A stretch of DNA of 64,000 nt from UMGS172 sp045578845 (GCA_045578845.1 JAZNLA010000066.1:1-64000); one strand, 5' to 3'; positions 51,410 to 60,021 are shown, counted from the first letter of the stretch. Program-made: numbers and translations. The notes: generated by a model not told the origin, from the letters alone.

Positions 51410-52512
51410 TAAATAAAAAGAAGATTAACTTCCCGACCTTTCATATAGTAAAAAGAGAGCCGTTGGTTTGGTATAAAGGACTTGGTATTCGTGCCGTAGC
51501 AATTATTTTTGCACTCGTTTTCGCTGCAATTGTAATAACACTTCTTACCGATAAAAATCCTATAGCCGTTTATACTTCCATGATTGACGGTGTAATCGGC
51601 TTAGACGCCAAAGTAAGGGATATAAGAGTTTGGAGTTTTTTACAGGATTCTGCAATTTTGCTTTGCATTTCGTTAGCAGTTACCCCTGCTTTTAAAATGC
51701 GATTTTGGAATATCGGTGCCGAGGGACAAGTGCTTATCGGCGGACTTGCAACCATATCGGTTATGATGTTTTTGGGCGATAAACTCCCGCTTCCCGTACT
51801 TGCACTTGTGATGGTGGTCGCTTCTGTTTTGGCGGGTATTATTTGGGCGGTTATTCCTGCAATATTTAAGGCATATTGGAATACTAACGAAACACTGTTC
51901 ACTCTTATGATGAACTATGTTGCAATTCAGTTGGTTTCCTTTTTCTTAAGAAAATTTGCAGGTCCTAATTCAACAGTTATAGCAACCATGCCCGAGTACG
52001 GACTTCCTATTTTGTTCGGCAAACCGTATCTTTTAAATGTTATCGTTATAGCAATTCTCACTATCGTTGTGTATATTTATCTTAAATACACAAAGCAAGG
52101 ATATGAAATTTCGGTTGTCGGTGAAAGTGAGAATACCGCAAACTATATCGGTATAAATGTTAAAAAGGTTATTATAAGAACGCTGGTTGTTTCGGGTGCA
52201 CTGTGCGGTATTGCCGGTCTGCTTTTAGTCGGCGGTACAAACCACACTATAAATACTGAAACGGCAGGCGGAAGAGGATTTACTGCGATAATGGTATCGT
52301 GGCTTGCAAAGTTTAATCCGATTTTTATGATATTTACAAGTTTCCTTATTGTATTTTTACAAAAAGGCTCACAACAGGTTTCGTCTGATTTCAGAATACC
52401 TCAAGCAATCAGCGATATTGTTACGGGTATTATACTTTTCTTCATTATCGGCTGTGAGTTTTTCTTAAATTATAAAATAGTTGTTTCCAAAAGCAGAAAG
52501 GAGAATGCATAA
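51406..52512 (+). CDS. ABC transporter permease (NupP-like)
   Basis: 368 aa with about nine membrane helices, of the branched-chain/BMP permease family ('FWNIGAEGQVLIGGLATIS', 'GLLLVGGTNHTINTETAGGR'). It is coupled to the ATPase gene by ATGA, and the next permease starts on the base after its stop. It pairs with the following protein to form the membrane channel. Confidence 0.92.
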   Translation: MINKKKINFPTFHIVKREPLVWYKGLGIRAVAIIFALVFAAIVITLLTDKNPIAVYTSMIDGVIGLDAKVRDIRVWSFLQDSAILLCISLAVTPAFKMRFWNIGAEGQVLIGGLATISVMMFLGDKLPLPVLALVMVVASVLAGIIWAVIPAIFKAYWNTNETLFTLMMNYVAIQLVSFFLRKFAGPNSTVIATMPEYGLPILFGKPYLLNVIVIAILTIVVYIYLKYTKQGYEISVVGESENTANYIGINVKKVIIRTLVVSGALCGIAGLLLVGGTNHTINTETAGGRGFTAIMVSWLAKFNPIFMIFTSFLIVFLQKGSQQVSSDFRIPQAISDIVTGIILFFIIGCEFFLNYKIVVSKSRKENA

Positions 52513-53460
52513 ATGTTACCCTTTCTTGTCAGTGCAATTAGACTTGGAATGGTATTCCTTTTTGGCTCTACCGGAGAGATACTGACCGAAAAATCGGGAC
52601 ACTTGAATTTGGGAATTCCCGGAGTAATGTGCGTCGGTGCTTCGTGCGGTTGCTATGCAGAGTATCTTTATCTTAAAGAGGTCGGGATTCATGCGTCACC
52701 TTTTCTTGCAATAATAATACCTATTATTGCCACTGTAATAGGCGGTGCACTTATGGGATTACTGTTTAGTTTTTTAACTGTAACGCTCAGAGCAAACCAA
52801 AATGTTACCGGTCTTGCACTTACCACATTTGGTATCGGTATATCGGATTTTATGATTGCAAAAGCGGGTCCTTCGTTCGGCAGAGCAAGTAAGTATTTCA
52901 CTGAGCCGTTGCCGTTTGCCAAAAACTTAGGCTTTATCGGTGAACTGTTCTTTTCGCATGGTATTTTAATATATCTCGCAATAGCGGTTGCTCTTATCAC
53001 TGCCTTTGTACTTGCAAAAACAAGGGTTGGATTGAATCTCAGAGCGGTCGGTGAAAATCCTGCGACCGCCGATGCGGCGGGCATCAATGTATCGCTTTAC
53101 CGCTATCTTGTAACCTGTATAGGCTGCGGAATTTCGGGACTTGGCGGCCTTACCTTTATTATGGACTACTTAAACGGTAACTGGGAATATTGTATTGATG
53201 CTTTTGGTTGGCTTTCGGTTGCACTTGTAATATTCACCGTTTGGAAACCGAATTTGGCAGTATTTGGCTCAATAGTTTTCGGTGCACTTTATATTTCAAG
53301 TACCTATATAGAAGGAGTAGGTCTTGCCGAAAAAGAACTTTTTAAAATGCTTCCGTATGTTGTAACCATTATTGTCCTTGTCATAACAAGTATGAGAAAC
53401 AAAAAAGAAAATCAACCCCCGCAGGCATTGGGATTGTCCTATTTCCGCGAGGAAAGATAA
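52513..53460 (+). CDS. ABC transporter permease (NupQ-like)
   Basis: 315 aa with about eight membrane helices. 'GEILTEKSGHLNLGIPGVMC' and 'VGLNLRAVGENPATADAAGI' are marks of the second permease of BMP-type importers. It begins directly after the preceding TAA. A terminator follows. Confidence 0.92.
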   Translation: MLPFLVSAIRLGMVFLFGSTGEILTEKSGHLNLGIPGVMCVGASCGCYAEYLYLKEVGIHASPFLAIIIPIIATVIGGALMGLLFSFLTVTLRANQNVTGLALTTFGIGISDFMIAKAGPSFGRASKYFTEPLPFAKNLGFIGELFFSHGILIYLAIAVALITAFVLAKTRVGLNLRAVGENPATADAAGINVSLYRYLVTCIGCGISGLGGLTFIMDYLNGNWEYCIDAFGWLSVALVIFTVWKPNLAVFGSIVFGALYISSTYIEGVGLAEKELFKMLPYVVTIIVLVITSMRNKKENQPPQALGLSYFREER

Positions 53461-53465
53461 AAGCA

Positions 53466-53507
53466 AAAACACTGTGCAAACAAAAAGTTTGCACAGTGTT
53501 TTATTTT
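53466..53507 (+). terminator. terminator of the importer operon
   Basis: AAACACTGTGCAAAC and GTTTGCACAGTGTTT around AAAAA, then TATTTTG. Confidence 0.9.
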
Positions 53508-53531
53508 GAGGAGGTTTATCGAATATAAGTA

Positions 53532-53559
53532 TTGACAAATTTAATTCAAGTGATATAAT
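53532..53559 (+). promoter_or_regulatory. promoter of the metal-efflux operon
   Basis: TTGACA (53532-53537), 16-nt spacer, TATAAT (53554-53559), followed at once by the operator dyad. Confidence 0.85.
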
Positions 53560-53562
53560 GAA

Positions 53563-53584
53563 CATATGAACAATTATTCATATG
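53563..53584. promoter_or_regulatory. ArsR/SmtB-type operator
   Basis: CATATGAA-CAATTA-TTCATATG is an 8-bp inverted repeat that closely resembles the ATATGAACA...TGTTCATAT operators of CzrA/CadC-type repressors. It covers the transcription start, so metal-free repressor would block the operon. Confidence 0.8.
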
Positions 53585-53599
53585 AAAGCGGGTACTTAA

Positions 53600-53971
53600 A
53601 TGACTAATAAAGATGCAAACTGTAAAGTGCCGATGTGCGACTATATTCACGCACACGAAGAAACGGTAAAATCGGTCAAAAGTAAACTTCCGCCCGACGA
53701 AATACTTTACGACCTCGCGGAACTTTATAAAATTTTCGGTGACTCTACAAGGGTGAAGATACTTTATGTGTTGCTTGAGGCGGAAATGTGCGTTTGCGAT
53801 ATTTCAACCTTAATAGGGGTAAGTCAATCGGCAATTTCACATCAACTGAAACTACTTAAACAGTCCGACCTTGTAAAACCGAGGCGTGACGGCAAAACGG
53901 TGTTTTATTCATTGGCCGATAACCATGTCCGCACGATATTAAATAACGGCATGGAACATATAAAAGAATGA
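53600..53971 (+). CDS. ArsR/SmtB-family metal-responsive repressor (CadC/CzrA-like)
   Basis: 123 aa, winged helix. The 'EMCVCDISTLIGVSQSAISH' segment contains the metal-sensing Cys pair of the alpha-3 site. The N-terminal cysteines ('CKVPMCDYIHAHEE') complete a CadC-like site. The C-terminal 'DNHVRTILNNGMEHI' resembles the alpha-5 zinc site. It probably senses Zn/Cd/Pb and represses itself and the pump through the dyad just upstream. Confidence 0.9.
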   Translation: MTNKDANCKVPMCDYIHAHEETVKSVKSKLPPDEILYDLAELYKIFGDSTRVKILYVLLEAEMCVCDISTLIGVSQSAISHQLKLLKQSDLVKPRRDGKTVFYSLADNHVRTILNNGMEHIKE

Positions 53972-53980
53972 GGTGTAGTT

Positions 53981-54202
53981 ATGAAAAAAGTATTTAAGAT
54001 AGAAGACCTTGACTGTGCACACTGTGCTGCAAAAATGGAAGAGGGTATCAAGAAAATAGACGGTGTTACCTTTGCATCGGTTAATTTTCTGGCACAGAAG
54101 TTGACTTTAGAAGCTGATGACGAGCATTTTGATGAAATAGTAAAAAAAGCAGAAAAGGTTTGCAGAAAAATCGAGCCTGACTGCCGTTTGATTGTAAAAT
54201 GA
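53981..54202 (+). CDS. heavy-metal-associated (HMA) domain protein
   Basis: 73 aa, a single ferredoxin-like HMA domain with metal motif 'DCAHCAAKME'. It stands alone as a small chaperone, while the downstream ATPase lacks an N-terminal HMA domain, so it probably supplies that function in trans. Its stop overlaps the ATPase start as ATGA. Confidence 0.92.
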   Translation: MKKVFKIEDLDCAHCAAKMEEGIKKIDGVTFASVNFLAQKLTLEADDEHFDEIVKKAEKVCRKIEPDCRLIVK

Positions 54203-56079
54203 GCTGTAAACAAAAAAAGAATTTATTAAGAATAATAATTTCGGCGGTTTTACTTATAGCAGCGGCTGTGACCGACCGCCTTTTTGTGCCGAAAGAAACG
54301 GAAATACTTTCGCTTGCAATATTTTTGGTACCGTATTTTGTTATAGGTTATGATGTGCTTTTAAAATCGGTTAAAAACATAAAAAATTTGCAGGCGTTTG
54401 ACGAAAATCTGCTTATGACCATAGCCACATTGGGGGCACTTTTAATAGGCTTTTTTCCTAGTTCCGAGCCGCAATACTTAGAAGCGGTATTTGTAATGCT
54501 TTTTTATAAGACGGGTGAACTTTTCCAAAGTATCGCTGTCGGTAAAAGCCGCCGACAGGTGGCGGAACTTCTCGACATTCGCCCTGATGTTGCATTTATA
54601 GAAACCAACGGCGAACTTTTAGAGGTTGACCCCGAAACGGTTGAGGTCAGCGAAATTATTACGGTCAGAGCAGGTGAAAAAATCCCGTTAGACGGCGTGA
54701 TTTTAGAGGGGAATTCCGATATAAATACCGTGGCAATTACGGGAGAATCGGTGCCGAGAGCCGTTTTTGAGGGCGATACCGTACTAAACGGTACCGTCAA
54801 TATGAGCGGTACGCTTAAAATCAAGGTTACAAAAAAATTCTCGGAGTCAACCGTTTCAAAAATTTTGGAACTCGTTGAAAATTCGAGCGAGCATAAATCA
54901 AAATCGGAAAATTTTATTTCAAAATTTGCAAAATATTACACACCTGCCGTAGTGATATGCGCAGTGATGTTAGCAGTACTTCCGCCCGTTATTTTAAAGG
55001 GAACATTTTTGTCACTGTTTCCCTTGTGGCTTGTAAGAGCTTTGACCTTCCTTATAATTTCCTGCCCCTGTGCTCTTGTGATTTCTGTACCGCTGTCATT
55101 TTTCGGCGGTATAGGCTCTGCATCTAAAAAAGGTATACTTATAAAAGGCTCAAACTATTTGGAAACGTTGGGGAAAGTCCAAACGATAGTATTTGATAAA
55201 ACGGGTACGCTCACAAAAGGTGATTTTTCGGTAACCGAGATTGTTGCCGAAGACGAAAAAGAAGTATTAAAACTCGCCGCCTTTGCCGAAGGTTTTTCAA
55301 ATCACCCAATAGCAAGGTCGATAAAAGCGGCATATGGCAAAAAAATTGACCTTAATTCGGTTAAAAATGTAACCGAATTAGTAGGGCAGGGCGTTACCGC
55401 AACCGTAGACGGTGCAAAGGTTTTGGCGGGTACTGAAAAACTTTTGGAAACAAACGGTATAAGTTGTAAGCCGACCGATACTGTAGGCACCGTAGTGCAT
55501 ATTGCTGTTAAAAAAACTTACAAGGGTTATATTGTCATTTCCGACAGTATAAAGCAAGGCACCAAAACTGCCTTAAAGGAACTTAAAAAAAGCGGTGTAA
55601 AAAATATTGTGATGTTAACAGGTGACCGTATTAAAACGGCAAAATCGGTTGCCGAAACTCTTTGTGTCGATAAATACTTCGCTGAACTTTTACCCGCGGA
55701 TAAAGTGGAAATTTTAGAAAGTTTACTGAATTTTAAAGGCAACGGAAAGGTTGCTTTTGCGGGTGACGGCATAAACGATGCACCGGTGCTTATGCGTGCC
55801 GATGTAGGTATAGCAATGGGCGGTGTCGGGTCGGATGCCGCGATTGAGGCGGCAGATGTTGTACTTATGGACGATGATTTAAGGAAAATAGCCGAGGCTA
55901 TAAAAATTTCCCGTAAAACCATGTCGATTGTTCGCCAAAATATTGTTTTTGCACTGAGCATAAAGGCGATTGTCTTAATACTCGGTGCGATAGGTTTTGC
56001 ACCGCTGTGGCTTGCGGTGTTCGCCGATGTTGGCGTTGCGGTTGTAAGCATATTAAATGCTATGAGAACATTAAAATAA
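54199..56079 (+). CDS. cadA: P1B-type heavy-metal-exporting ATPase (Zn/Cd/Pb type)
   Basis: 626 aa. It has eight membrane helices with the 'SCPCALVIS' metal-binding motif, the actuator 'TGESVPR', the phosphorylation site 'DKTGTLTKG', and 'GDGINDAP'. The last helix carries 'FADVGVAVVSILNAM', whose Asp is typical of the Zn/Cd/Pb class. The usual N-terminal metal domain is missing and is encoded by the preceding small gene. It expels toxic divalent cations. Confidence 0.93.
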   Translation: MSCKQKKNLLRIIISAVLLIAAAVTDRLFVPKETEILSLAIFLVPYFVIGYDVLLKSVKNIKNLQAFDENLLMTIATLGALLIGFFPSSEPQYLEAVFVMLFYKTGELFQSIAVGKSRRQVAELLDIRPDVAFIETNGELLEVDPETVEVSEIITVRAGEKIPLDGVILEGNSDINTVAITGESVPRAVFEGDTVLNGTVNMSGTLKIKVTKKFSESTVSKILELVENSSEHKSKSENFISKFAKYYTPAVVICAVMLAVLPPVILKGTFLSLFPLWLVRALTFLIISCPCALVISVPLSFFGGIGSASKKGILIKGSNYLETLGKVQTIVFDKTGTLTKGDFSVTEIVAEDEKEVLKLAAFAEGFSNHPIARSIKAAYGKKIDLNSVKNVTELVGQGVTATVDGAKVLAGTEKLLETNGISCKPTDTVGTVVHIAVKKTYKGYIVISDSIKQGTKTALKELKKSGVKNIVMLTGDRIKTAKSVAETLCVDKYFAELLPADKVEILESLLNFKGNGKVAFAGDGINDAPVLMRADVGIAMGGVGSDAAIEAADVVLMDDDLRKIAEAIKISRKTMSIVRQNIVFALSIKAIVLILGAIGFAPLWLAVFADVGVAVVSILNAMRTLK

Positions 56080-56098
56080 ACCTTTTGGTCGGTCTTAG

Positions 56099-56127
56099 TT
56101 GACAAACAAAAGGTGTAGTGTTAAAAT
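56099..56127 (+). promoter_or_regulatory. promoter of mtaB
   Basis: TTGACA (56099-56104), 17-nt spacer, TAAAAT (56122-56127). A frame opening at 56099 uses the -35 as a TTG codon and so cannot be the real start. Confidence 0.8.
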
Positions 56128-56158
56128 CATGAAAAGTGAAAAGAAAGGCGGTGAATTT

Positions 56159-57445
56159 ATGACGGTATCGTTTAGTACCTTGGGGTGTAAGGTTAATCAG
56201 TATGAGTCTGAGGCTATTTCGGAAATATTCAAAGCCTTAGGGTATGAAGTTTTACCGCCCGAAACTCCTGCCGATGTTATGGTTGTAAATTCCTGCACTG
56301 TCACTGCCGAAAGCAACCGCAAAACCCGTCAAACGGTGCGAAGACTAAGACGTTTGTCGCCCGATGCCGTAATCGTGCTGACCGGTTGTATGGTGCAGGC
56401 GTTTCCCGAAGAGTCTGCTTTAATAAAAGAGGCGGATATAGTAGTAGGCAATACCGAAAGCGATAAAATTCCGTCGCTTGTCGAATGTTTTTTTAAGGAC
56501 AAAAATCGCATTTTAAGTGTTGTACCTCACGAAAAAAATGAAAAAATACTAAACCTTAATGTATCAAAATTTTCCGAACATACCCGTTCGTATATTAAGA
56601 TTGAAGATGGTTGCAATAGGTTTTGTTCCTACTGTATTATTCCGTATGCAAGAGGCAGGGTTAGGTCGCGTTCTTTGGAAAGTATCACCGCCGAGGCTAA
56701 AAGACTGGCAAAGGCAGGCTATAAAGAAACGGTGCTGGTCGGTATAAATCTGTCGGCTTACGGAACCGATACGGGTGACAGTCTGTGCGAAGCTGTTTTG
56801 TCGGTGGCTAAGGTGGAAGGGATAAAGCGTGTCCGCTTAGGCTCGCTTGAATGTGACCAAATTTCAGATGATGATTTAATACGTCTTAGCGAATGTGAAA
56901 AGTTTTGCCCGCAGTTTCATTTGTCACTTCAATCGGGTGCCGATAATACGTTAAAGGCAATGAACCGTAAGTATGATACCGAATTTTACCGCGACCTTGT
57001 AAACCGCATACGTAAAACGTTTAAAAGTCCGTCAATTACTACCGATATTATGGTAGGTTTTGCAGGTGAAACCGATGAGGATTTTAGAGCTTCATGCAAT
57101 TTTGTAAAGGAAATAGGTTTTGCCCGTTCTCATGTTTTTGTTTATTCCGAACGCGAGGGAACGATTGCCGCTAAAAATCCATTAAAGGTTGACATGGGTA
57201 TCCGTCAACATCGCTCAAAAATCATGGCGGATATATGCAAACTTGCCGAAAAAGAATTTTTGCAGTCGCAAATAGGCACAGTGCAGTCGGTACTTTTTGA
57301 AACGGTTTCAGATAACGTGTGGGAAGGCTACACCGAAAACTATACAAAGGTTAAGGTTAAATGTAACGAACATTTAGAGGGTAAGATTTTACCTGTTAAA
57401 ATTACCGCTGCAGGAAGGGATTGCTGTGACGGTGAATTAGTGTAA
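56159..57445 (+). CDS. mtaB: tRNA N6-threonylcarbamoyladenosine-37 methylthiotransferase
   Basis: 428 aa. The N-terminal MTTase domain has three cysteines ('STLGCKVNQYES', 'NSCTVTAES', 'TGCMVQAFP'). The radical SAM domain has 'GCNRFCSYCIIPYARGRVRS' (CxxxCxxC), and a TRAM domain closes the protein. It makes ms2t6A at position 37 of ANN-decoding tRNAs. The ATG at 56159 is chosen from the promoter position and an AGGCGGTG site. Length fits MtaB rather than MiaB. Confidence 0.93.
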   Translation: MTVSFSTLGCKVNQYESEAISEIFKALGYEVLPPETPADVMVVNSCTVTAESNRKTRQTVRRLRRLSPDAVIVLTGCMVQAFPEESALIKEADIVVGNTESDKIPSLVECFFKDKNRILSVVPHEKNEKILNLNVSKFSEHTRSYIKIEDGCNRFCSYCIIPYARGRVRSRSLESITAEAKRLAKAGYKETVLVGINLSAYGTDTGDSLCEAVLSVAKVEGIKRVRLGSLECDQISDDDLIRLSECEKFCPQFHLSLQSGADNTLKAMNRKYDTEFYRDLVNRIRKTFKSPSITTDIMVGFAGETDEDFRASCNFVKEIGFARSHVFVYSEREGTIAAKNPLKVDMGIRQHRSKIMADICKLAEKEFLQSQIGTVQSVLFETVSDNVWEGYTENYTKVKVKCNEHLEGKILPVKITAAGRDCCDGELV

Positions 57446-57449
57446 AGAA

Positions 57450-57488
57450 AAAAGTCCATCAACCGTAATCTACGGTTGATGGACTTTT
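57450..57488. terminator. bidirectional terminator between mtaB and the small SOS gene
   Basis: AAAAGTCCATCAACCGTA and its complement form an 18-bp stem around ATC. A-rich sequence on the left and TTTTTT on the right serve both converging genes. Confidence 0.92.
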
Positions 57489-57499
57489 TTTACATAGTT

Positions 57500-57679
57500 T
57501 CAAGCACAGTTACGGTCATTGGAACTGCGGTGGTATGTATTGTGATTTTTATGTTTTACCCTTGCCTTGATTTTGGCAATAAGCCAATCTTCAAAATCAA
57601 CAAGTTTGCTTTCGTTAAAAAGTCCCCATATAATAAAGGCGGCAACGGCAATCTGTAAAACTGTTATAAATATACTCAT
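57500..57679 (-). CDS. 59-aa single-pass membrane protein under LexA-type control
   Basis: Read directly on the minus strand: it begins 'MSIFITVLQIAVAAFIIWGL', continues 'FNESKLVDFEDWLIAKIKAR' and has a basic His/Asn-rich tail. Residues about 3-20 form one membrane helix and the rest is likely cytoplasmic. AAGGAGA precedes the ATG. Upstream are a strong promoter and a LexA box at the transcription start, with a terminator after the stop, so a complete gene is present. Small SOS-induced membrane proteins in other bacteria (YneA, SidA, DidA) stop cell division. This one has no LysM domain, and a similar role is inference. Confidence 0.85.
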   Translation of the reverse strand: MSIFITVLQIAVAAFIIWGLFNESKLVDFEDWLIAKIKARVKHKNHNTYHRSSNDRNCA

Positions 57680-57697
57680 ATTTTAAAAATCTCCTTT

Positions 57698-57713
57698 CCG
57701 AACATTTGTTCGG
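57698..57713 (-). promoter_or_regulatory. LexA (SOS) box
   Basis: On the minus strand CGAACAAATGTTCG (57712-57699) fits the Firmicutes LexA consensus CGAAC-RNRY-GTTYG at every position and extends to a 7-bp perfect dyad CCGAACA/TGTTCGG. It lies at the predicted transcription start. Confidence 0.85.
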
Positions 57714-57720
57714 TATCTTT

Positions 57721-57749
57721 ATTTTAGCATAAGGAATTGGCTTTGTCAA
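57721..57749 (-). promoter_or_regulatory. promoter of the SOS small membrane protein
   Basis: On the minus strand TTGACA (57749-57744), 17-nt spacer, TAAAAT (57726-57721), immediately followed by the LexA box. Confidence 0.85.
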
Positions 57750-57957
57750 GTGTTTTTTTAAAATTTTATTCCTTACATTTATAATTATATCGACACAAAA
57801 GTACTAAAATACGGACTTCTCTAAAATATTTTAAAAATTGTTTTTGCCAATAATTTTAAGTAAAAAAATAAATACTACAATTTTTTATATTACCTTTTGT
57901 AAAGTAATGTGTTACCTTGTTCTCCGTTTTTGGATAATTTGTCGGTGTAGTATGGTA
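57750..57957. other. AT-rich gene-free stretch
   Basis: No frame, tRNA or clear promoter is seen. The stretch is very AT-rich and runs into the decayed coding sequence that follows. Confidence 0.4.
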
Positions 57958-57958
57958 G

Positions 57959-58083
57959 CGAAACCGCCATTTAGTAAATAACAGCAGTGTGTGTATTTGT
58001 TGTTTAAAAAAGATATAGGCGGAACGGTTTATACTGTAAACTATGCAAAATCTAAAGGAATAGAAATAATAAATATCGCGTAA
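57959..58083 (+). pseudogene. decayed 3' end of a SLOG/DUF1273-like protein
   Basis: Two frames together give a recognisable C terminus. 'RNRHLVNNSSVC' (from 57959) is followed, after a shift near 57995, by 'VYLLFKKDIGGTVYTVNYA' and 'KSKGIEIINIA' up to a TAA at 58081. The order (R)NR-x-(L/M)V-x-NS ... GGT-x-YTV-x-YA-x-x-KG-x-E-x-IN is that of DUF1273/SLOG proteins. Stops interrupt the upstream part, so only a remnant remains. The identification rests on memory of the motif. Confidence 0.5.
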
Positions 58084-58120
58084 AAAACCGCACAGAATTT
58101 TAACTTCCGTGCGGTTGTTT
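58084..58120. terminator. bidirectional terminator
   Basis: AACCGCAC (58086-58093) and GTGCGGTT (58109-58116) with inner GAA/TTC. T-runs occur on both strands: TTTTTTA on minus for the membrane protein gene, and GTTTCTTT on plus. Confidence 0.75.
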
Positions 58121-58147
58121 CTTTATAATATTTTAATATATGTGTTT

Positions 58148-58936
58148 TTACTGTCTTTTAGTATTTGCTCGGCGGAATGAGGATATTGTTACAAACGCTG
58201 TAAACAGTCCTATACCGATAATTATAAACTGTGAAACCGAAGTGTCGGTTACTCTATTGCCAAACCCTAAAACCGTTGCGGTGATTTCGGGCAAACATGA
58301 ACTAAAGCACAAGGTCGATGATACTATGCCGAGCGGGTAAAGAAGTCTGAAGTTTTTTTGTGGTTTTACATCGCTGATTGCTTTGCCTAAACAAAGGAAA
58401 AACAGTTCGCTTGTTATGAGTGCCGTTATTTCGTATACTGTGCGGGCCCTTAAAGGATGTTCACTATAGTACATATATGCGGCTATAAGGGATGTTAACC
58501 CGAAAAACACAAATAACAGTGCGGCGGGTTTCGGGAAGGTATATTCCTTTATTTGCGGTATTGCAAAAAGCACTACTCCGAAAACAGCACCCAATGACGC
58601 CGCAAAAAGTAACGCCCATGCCGACGGACGGAAGATAAGCGTAGAAATACTGCCCGCAAATATAAATACACTGCTTATTATACATATTACAAAGCCGAAT
58701 GTTCCCATTTTGCCGACCGATGTCGGCTGTCTTGTTGCAAGGTAAGAGTTAGCCGCAGTATAAATCAGCAATAACATCAATATAACGGGTAACAAAATAT
58801 TGATTACCGTAAATTTTTCTTTTAAAAATGCCGTGCCTTTTTCGGTCAGCAAAACAATCTGCAAAGTGCGGAAAATAAAAATTAAAATATTTACACCCAA
58901 GTACAGTTTTGTGGTAAATTTCAGTTTAAGTTTCAA
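58148..58936 (-). CDS. multi-pass membrane protein of unknown function
   Basis: 262 aa with about seven hydrophobic segments and no enzyme motif. A proline-poor, aromatic-rich core ('SAWALLFAASLGAVFGVVLF') and a basic N terminus 'KLKLKFTTKLYLG' are seen. The start is TTG, preceded by AGGAGGT. It has its own promoter and terminator, and is divergent from spoIID. I do not recognise the family. Confidence 0.75.
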   Translation of the reverse strand: MKLKLKFTTKLYLGVNILIFIFRTLQIVLLTEKGTAFLKEKFTVINILLPVILMLLLIYTAANSYLATRQPTSVGKMGTFGFVICIISSVFIFAGSISTLIFRPSAWALLFAASLGAVFGVVLFAIPQIKEYTFPKPAALLFVFFGLTSLIAAYMYYSEHPLRARTVYEITALITSELFFLCLGKAISDVKPQKNFRLLYPLGIVSSTLCFSSCLPEITATVLGFGNRVTDTSVSQFIIIGIGLFTAFVTISSFRRANTKRQ

Positions 58937-58998
58937 ACTGCACCTCCTAAAAGTAATTAAAAGGACAAAGCCTACATATATTTATATCGGATAAATCA

Positions 58999-59027
58999 AT
59001 TTTAGACTAAAACATACTGTTTGTCAA
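58999..59027 (-). promoter_or_regulatory. promoter of the membrane protein gene
   Basis: On the minus strand TTGACA (59027-59022), 17-nt spacer, TAAAAT (59004-58999). Confidence 0.8.
59013..59020 (+). promoter_or_regulatory. possible sigma-E-type -10 of spoIID
   Basis: CATACTGT lies about 38 nt before the spoIID ATG and resembles the mother-cell sigma-E -10 (CATAnnnT). An ATAAAT tract about 16 nt upstream could be a -35. SpoIID is sigma-E controlled in Bacillus. The match is short, so this is tentative. Confidence 0.3.
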
Positions 59028-59058
59028 ATATTTTTGAATTTAAAGAGGGATTTAATAT

Positions 59059-60021
59059 ATGAAAGGACTGTATTTAGCCTCTGCCGTAATAATATTTTTA
59101 TGTATGGTATTGTTTCCGCTTATATCTATGAAAGAAACCGCACCGCCGCTTGCTTCAAGTAATGATAATTCAAGTTATTCAGAGGTCAAAGGTGACGAGT
59201 TTCGAATACTTATAACCGAAACGGATAAGGTGGTAACACTTAGTGCTAATGATTACATATGCGGCGTAGTGGCGGCGGAAATCGGTGCCGAAAGCAGTGA
59301 GGAGGCACTTAAAGCACAGGCTGTGGCGGCGTATACCTTCGCCTGCCGAAAAAAGGGCGAAAGAACGAAAGAACGTTACGATATGTGTGACGATTATAAA
59401 AAAGACCAAGCCTATTTATCGACAGAACAGTTAAAGGAACGATGGGGCGAGAATTTTGAGCAGTATTATAATAAGGTGATGTCAGCGGTGAAATCGGTCG
59501 AGGGCGAAATATTGACTTATGACGGAAAACCGATATTATCCATTTACCACGACATTTCGGGAGGTAAAACTGAGGCAGCGGAAAATGTTTGGGGCGAAAA
59601 ATATCCTTGCCTTGCGGCGGTTGAAAGCGTCGGTGATATTTTAAGTCCAAACTATTTAAGCACCGTAACGGTTGGCTTAGAGGATATGAAAAAACATATA
59701 GAAACCTTAGGCGGTAGCCTAGAGGGCGAGCCGAAGGATTGGCTTTCAGGTGTTTCAAGATCGCCGTCGGGGTACATTGTTTCGCTATCTGTGGGCGGTA
59801 AAGAGGTAAAAGGTACCGAGGTCAGAACGGCTTTGGATTTACGCAGTACAAATTTTGACGTAACCTTTGCCGACGATACCTTTACATTTACGGTAAGGGG
59901 TAACGGCCATGGTGTTGGTATGAGTCAGTACGGGGCACAGTTTATGGCACTGCAAGGCAGTAATTATAAGGAGATTTTGGCGTGGTATTATGCGGGTGCC
60001 GTTTTGCAAAAAAGCACTTGA
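59059..60021 (+). CDS. spoIID: stage II sporulation protein D
   Basis: 320 aa. One N-terminal membrane helix leads into the SpoIID/LytB domain ('YICGVVAAEIGAESSEEALK', 'AQAVAAYTFACRK', and the C-terminal 'GNGHGVGMSQYGAQFMALQG'). It is a lytic transglycosylase that cleaves denuded glycan strands during forespore engulfment. It points to a sporulating lineage. Its TGA stop overlaps the -35 of the next promoter. Confidence 0.93.
   Translation: MKGLYLASAVIIFLCMVLFPLISMKETAPPLASSNDNSSYSEVKGDEFRILITETDKVVTLSANDYICGVVAAEIGAESSEEALKAQAVAAYTFACRKKGERTKERYDMCDDYKKDQAYLSTEQLKERWGENFEQYYNKVMSAVKSVEGEILTYDGKPILSIYHDISGGKTEAAENVWGEKYPCLAAVESVGDILSPNYLSTVTVGLEDMKKHIETLGGSLEGEPKDWLSGVSRSPSGYIVSLSVGGKEVKGTEVRTALDLRSTNFDVTFADDTFTFTVRGNGHGVGMSQYGAQFMALQGSNYKEILAWYYAGAVLQKST

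Noticed and set aside
57476..57658. 60-aa frame on the plus strand opposite the SOS gene
   Set aside because: It begins inside the terminator stem, has no ribosome-binding site, and lies antisense to the supported 59-aa gene.
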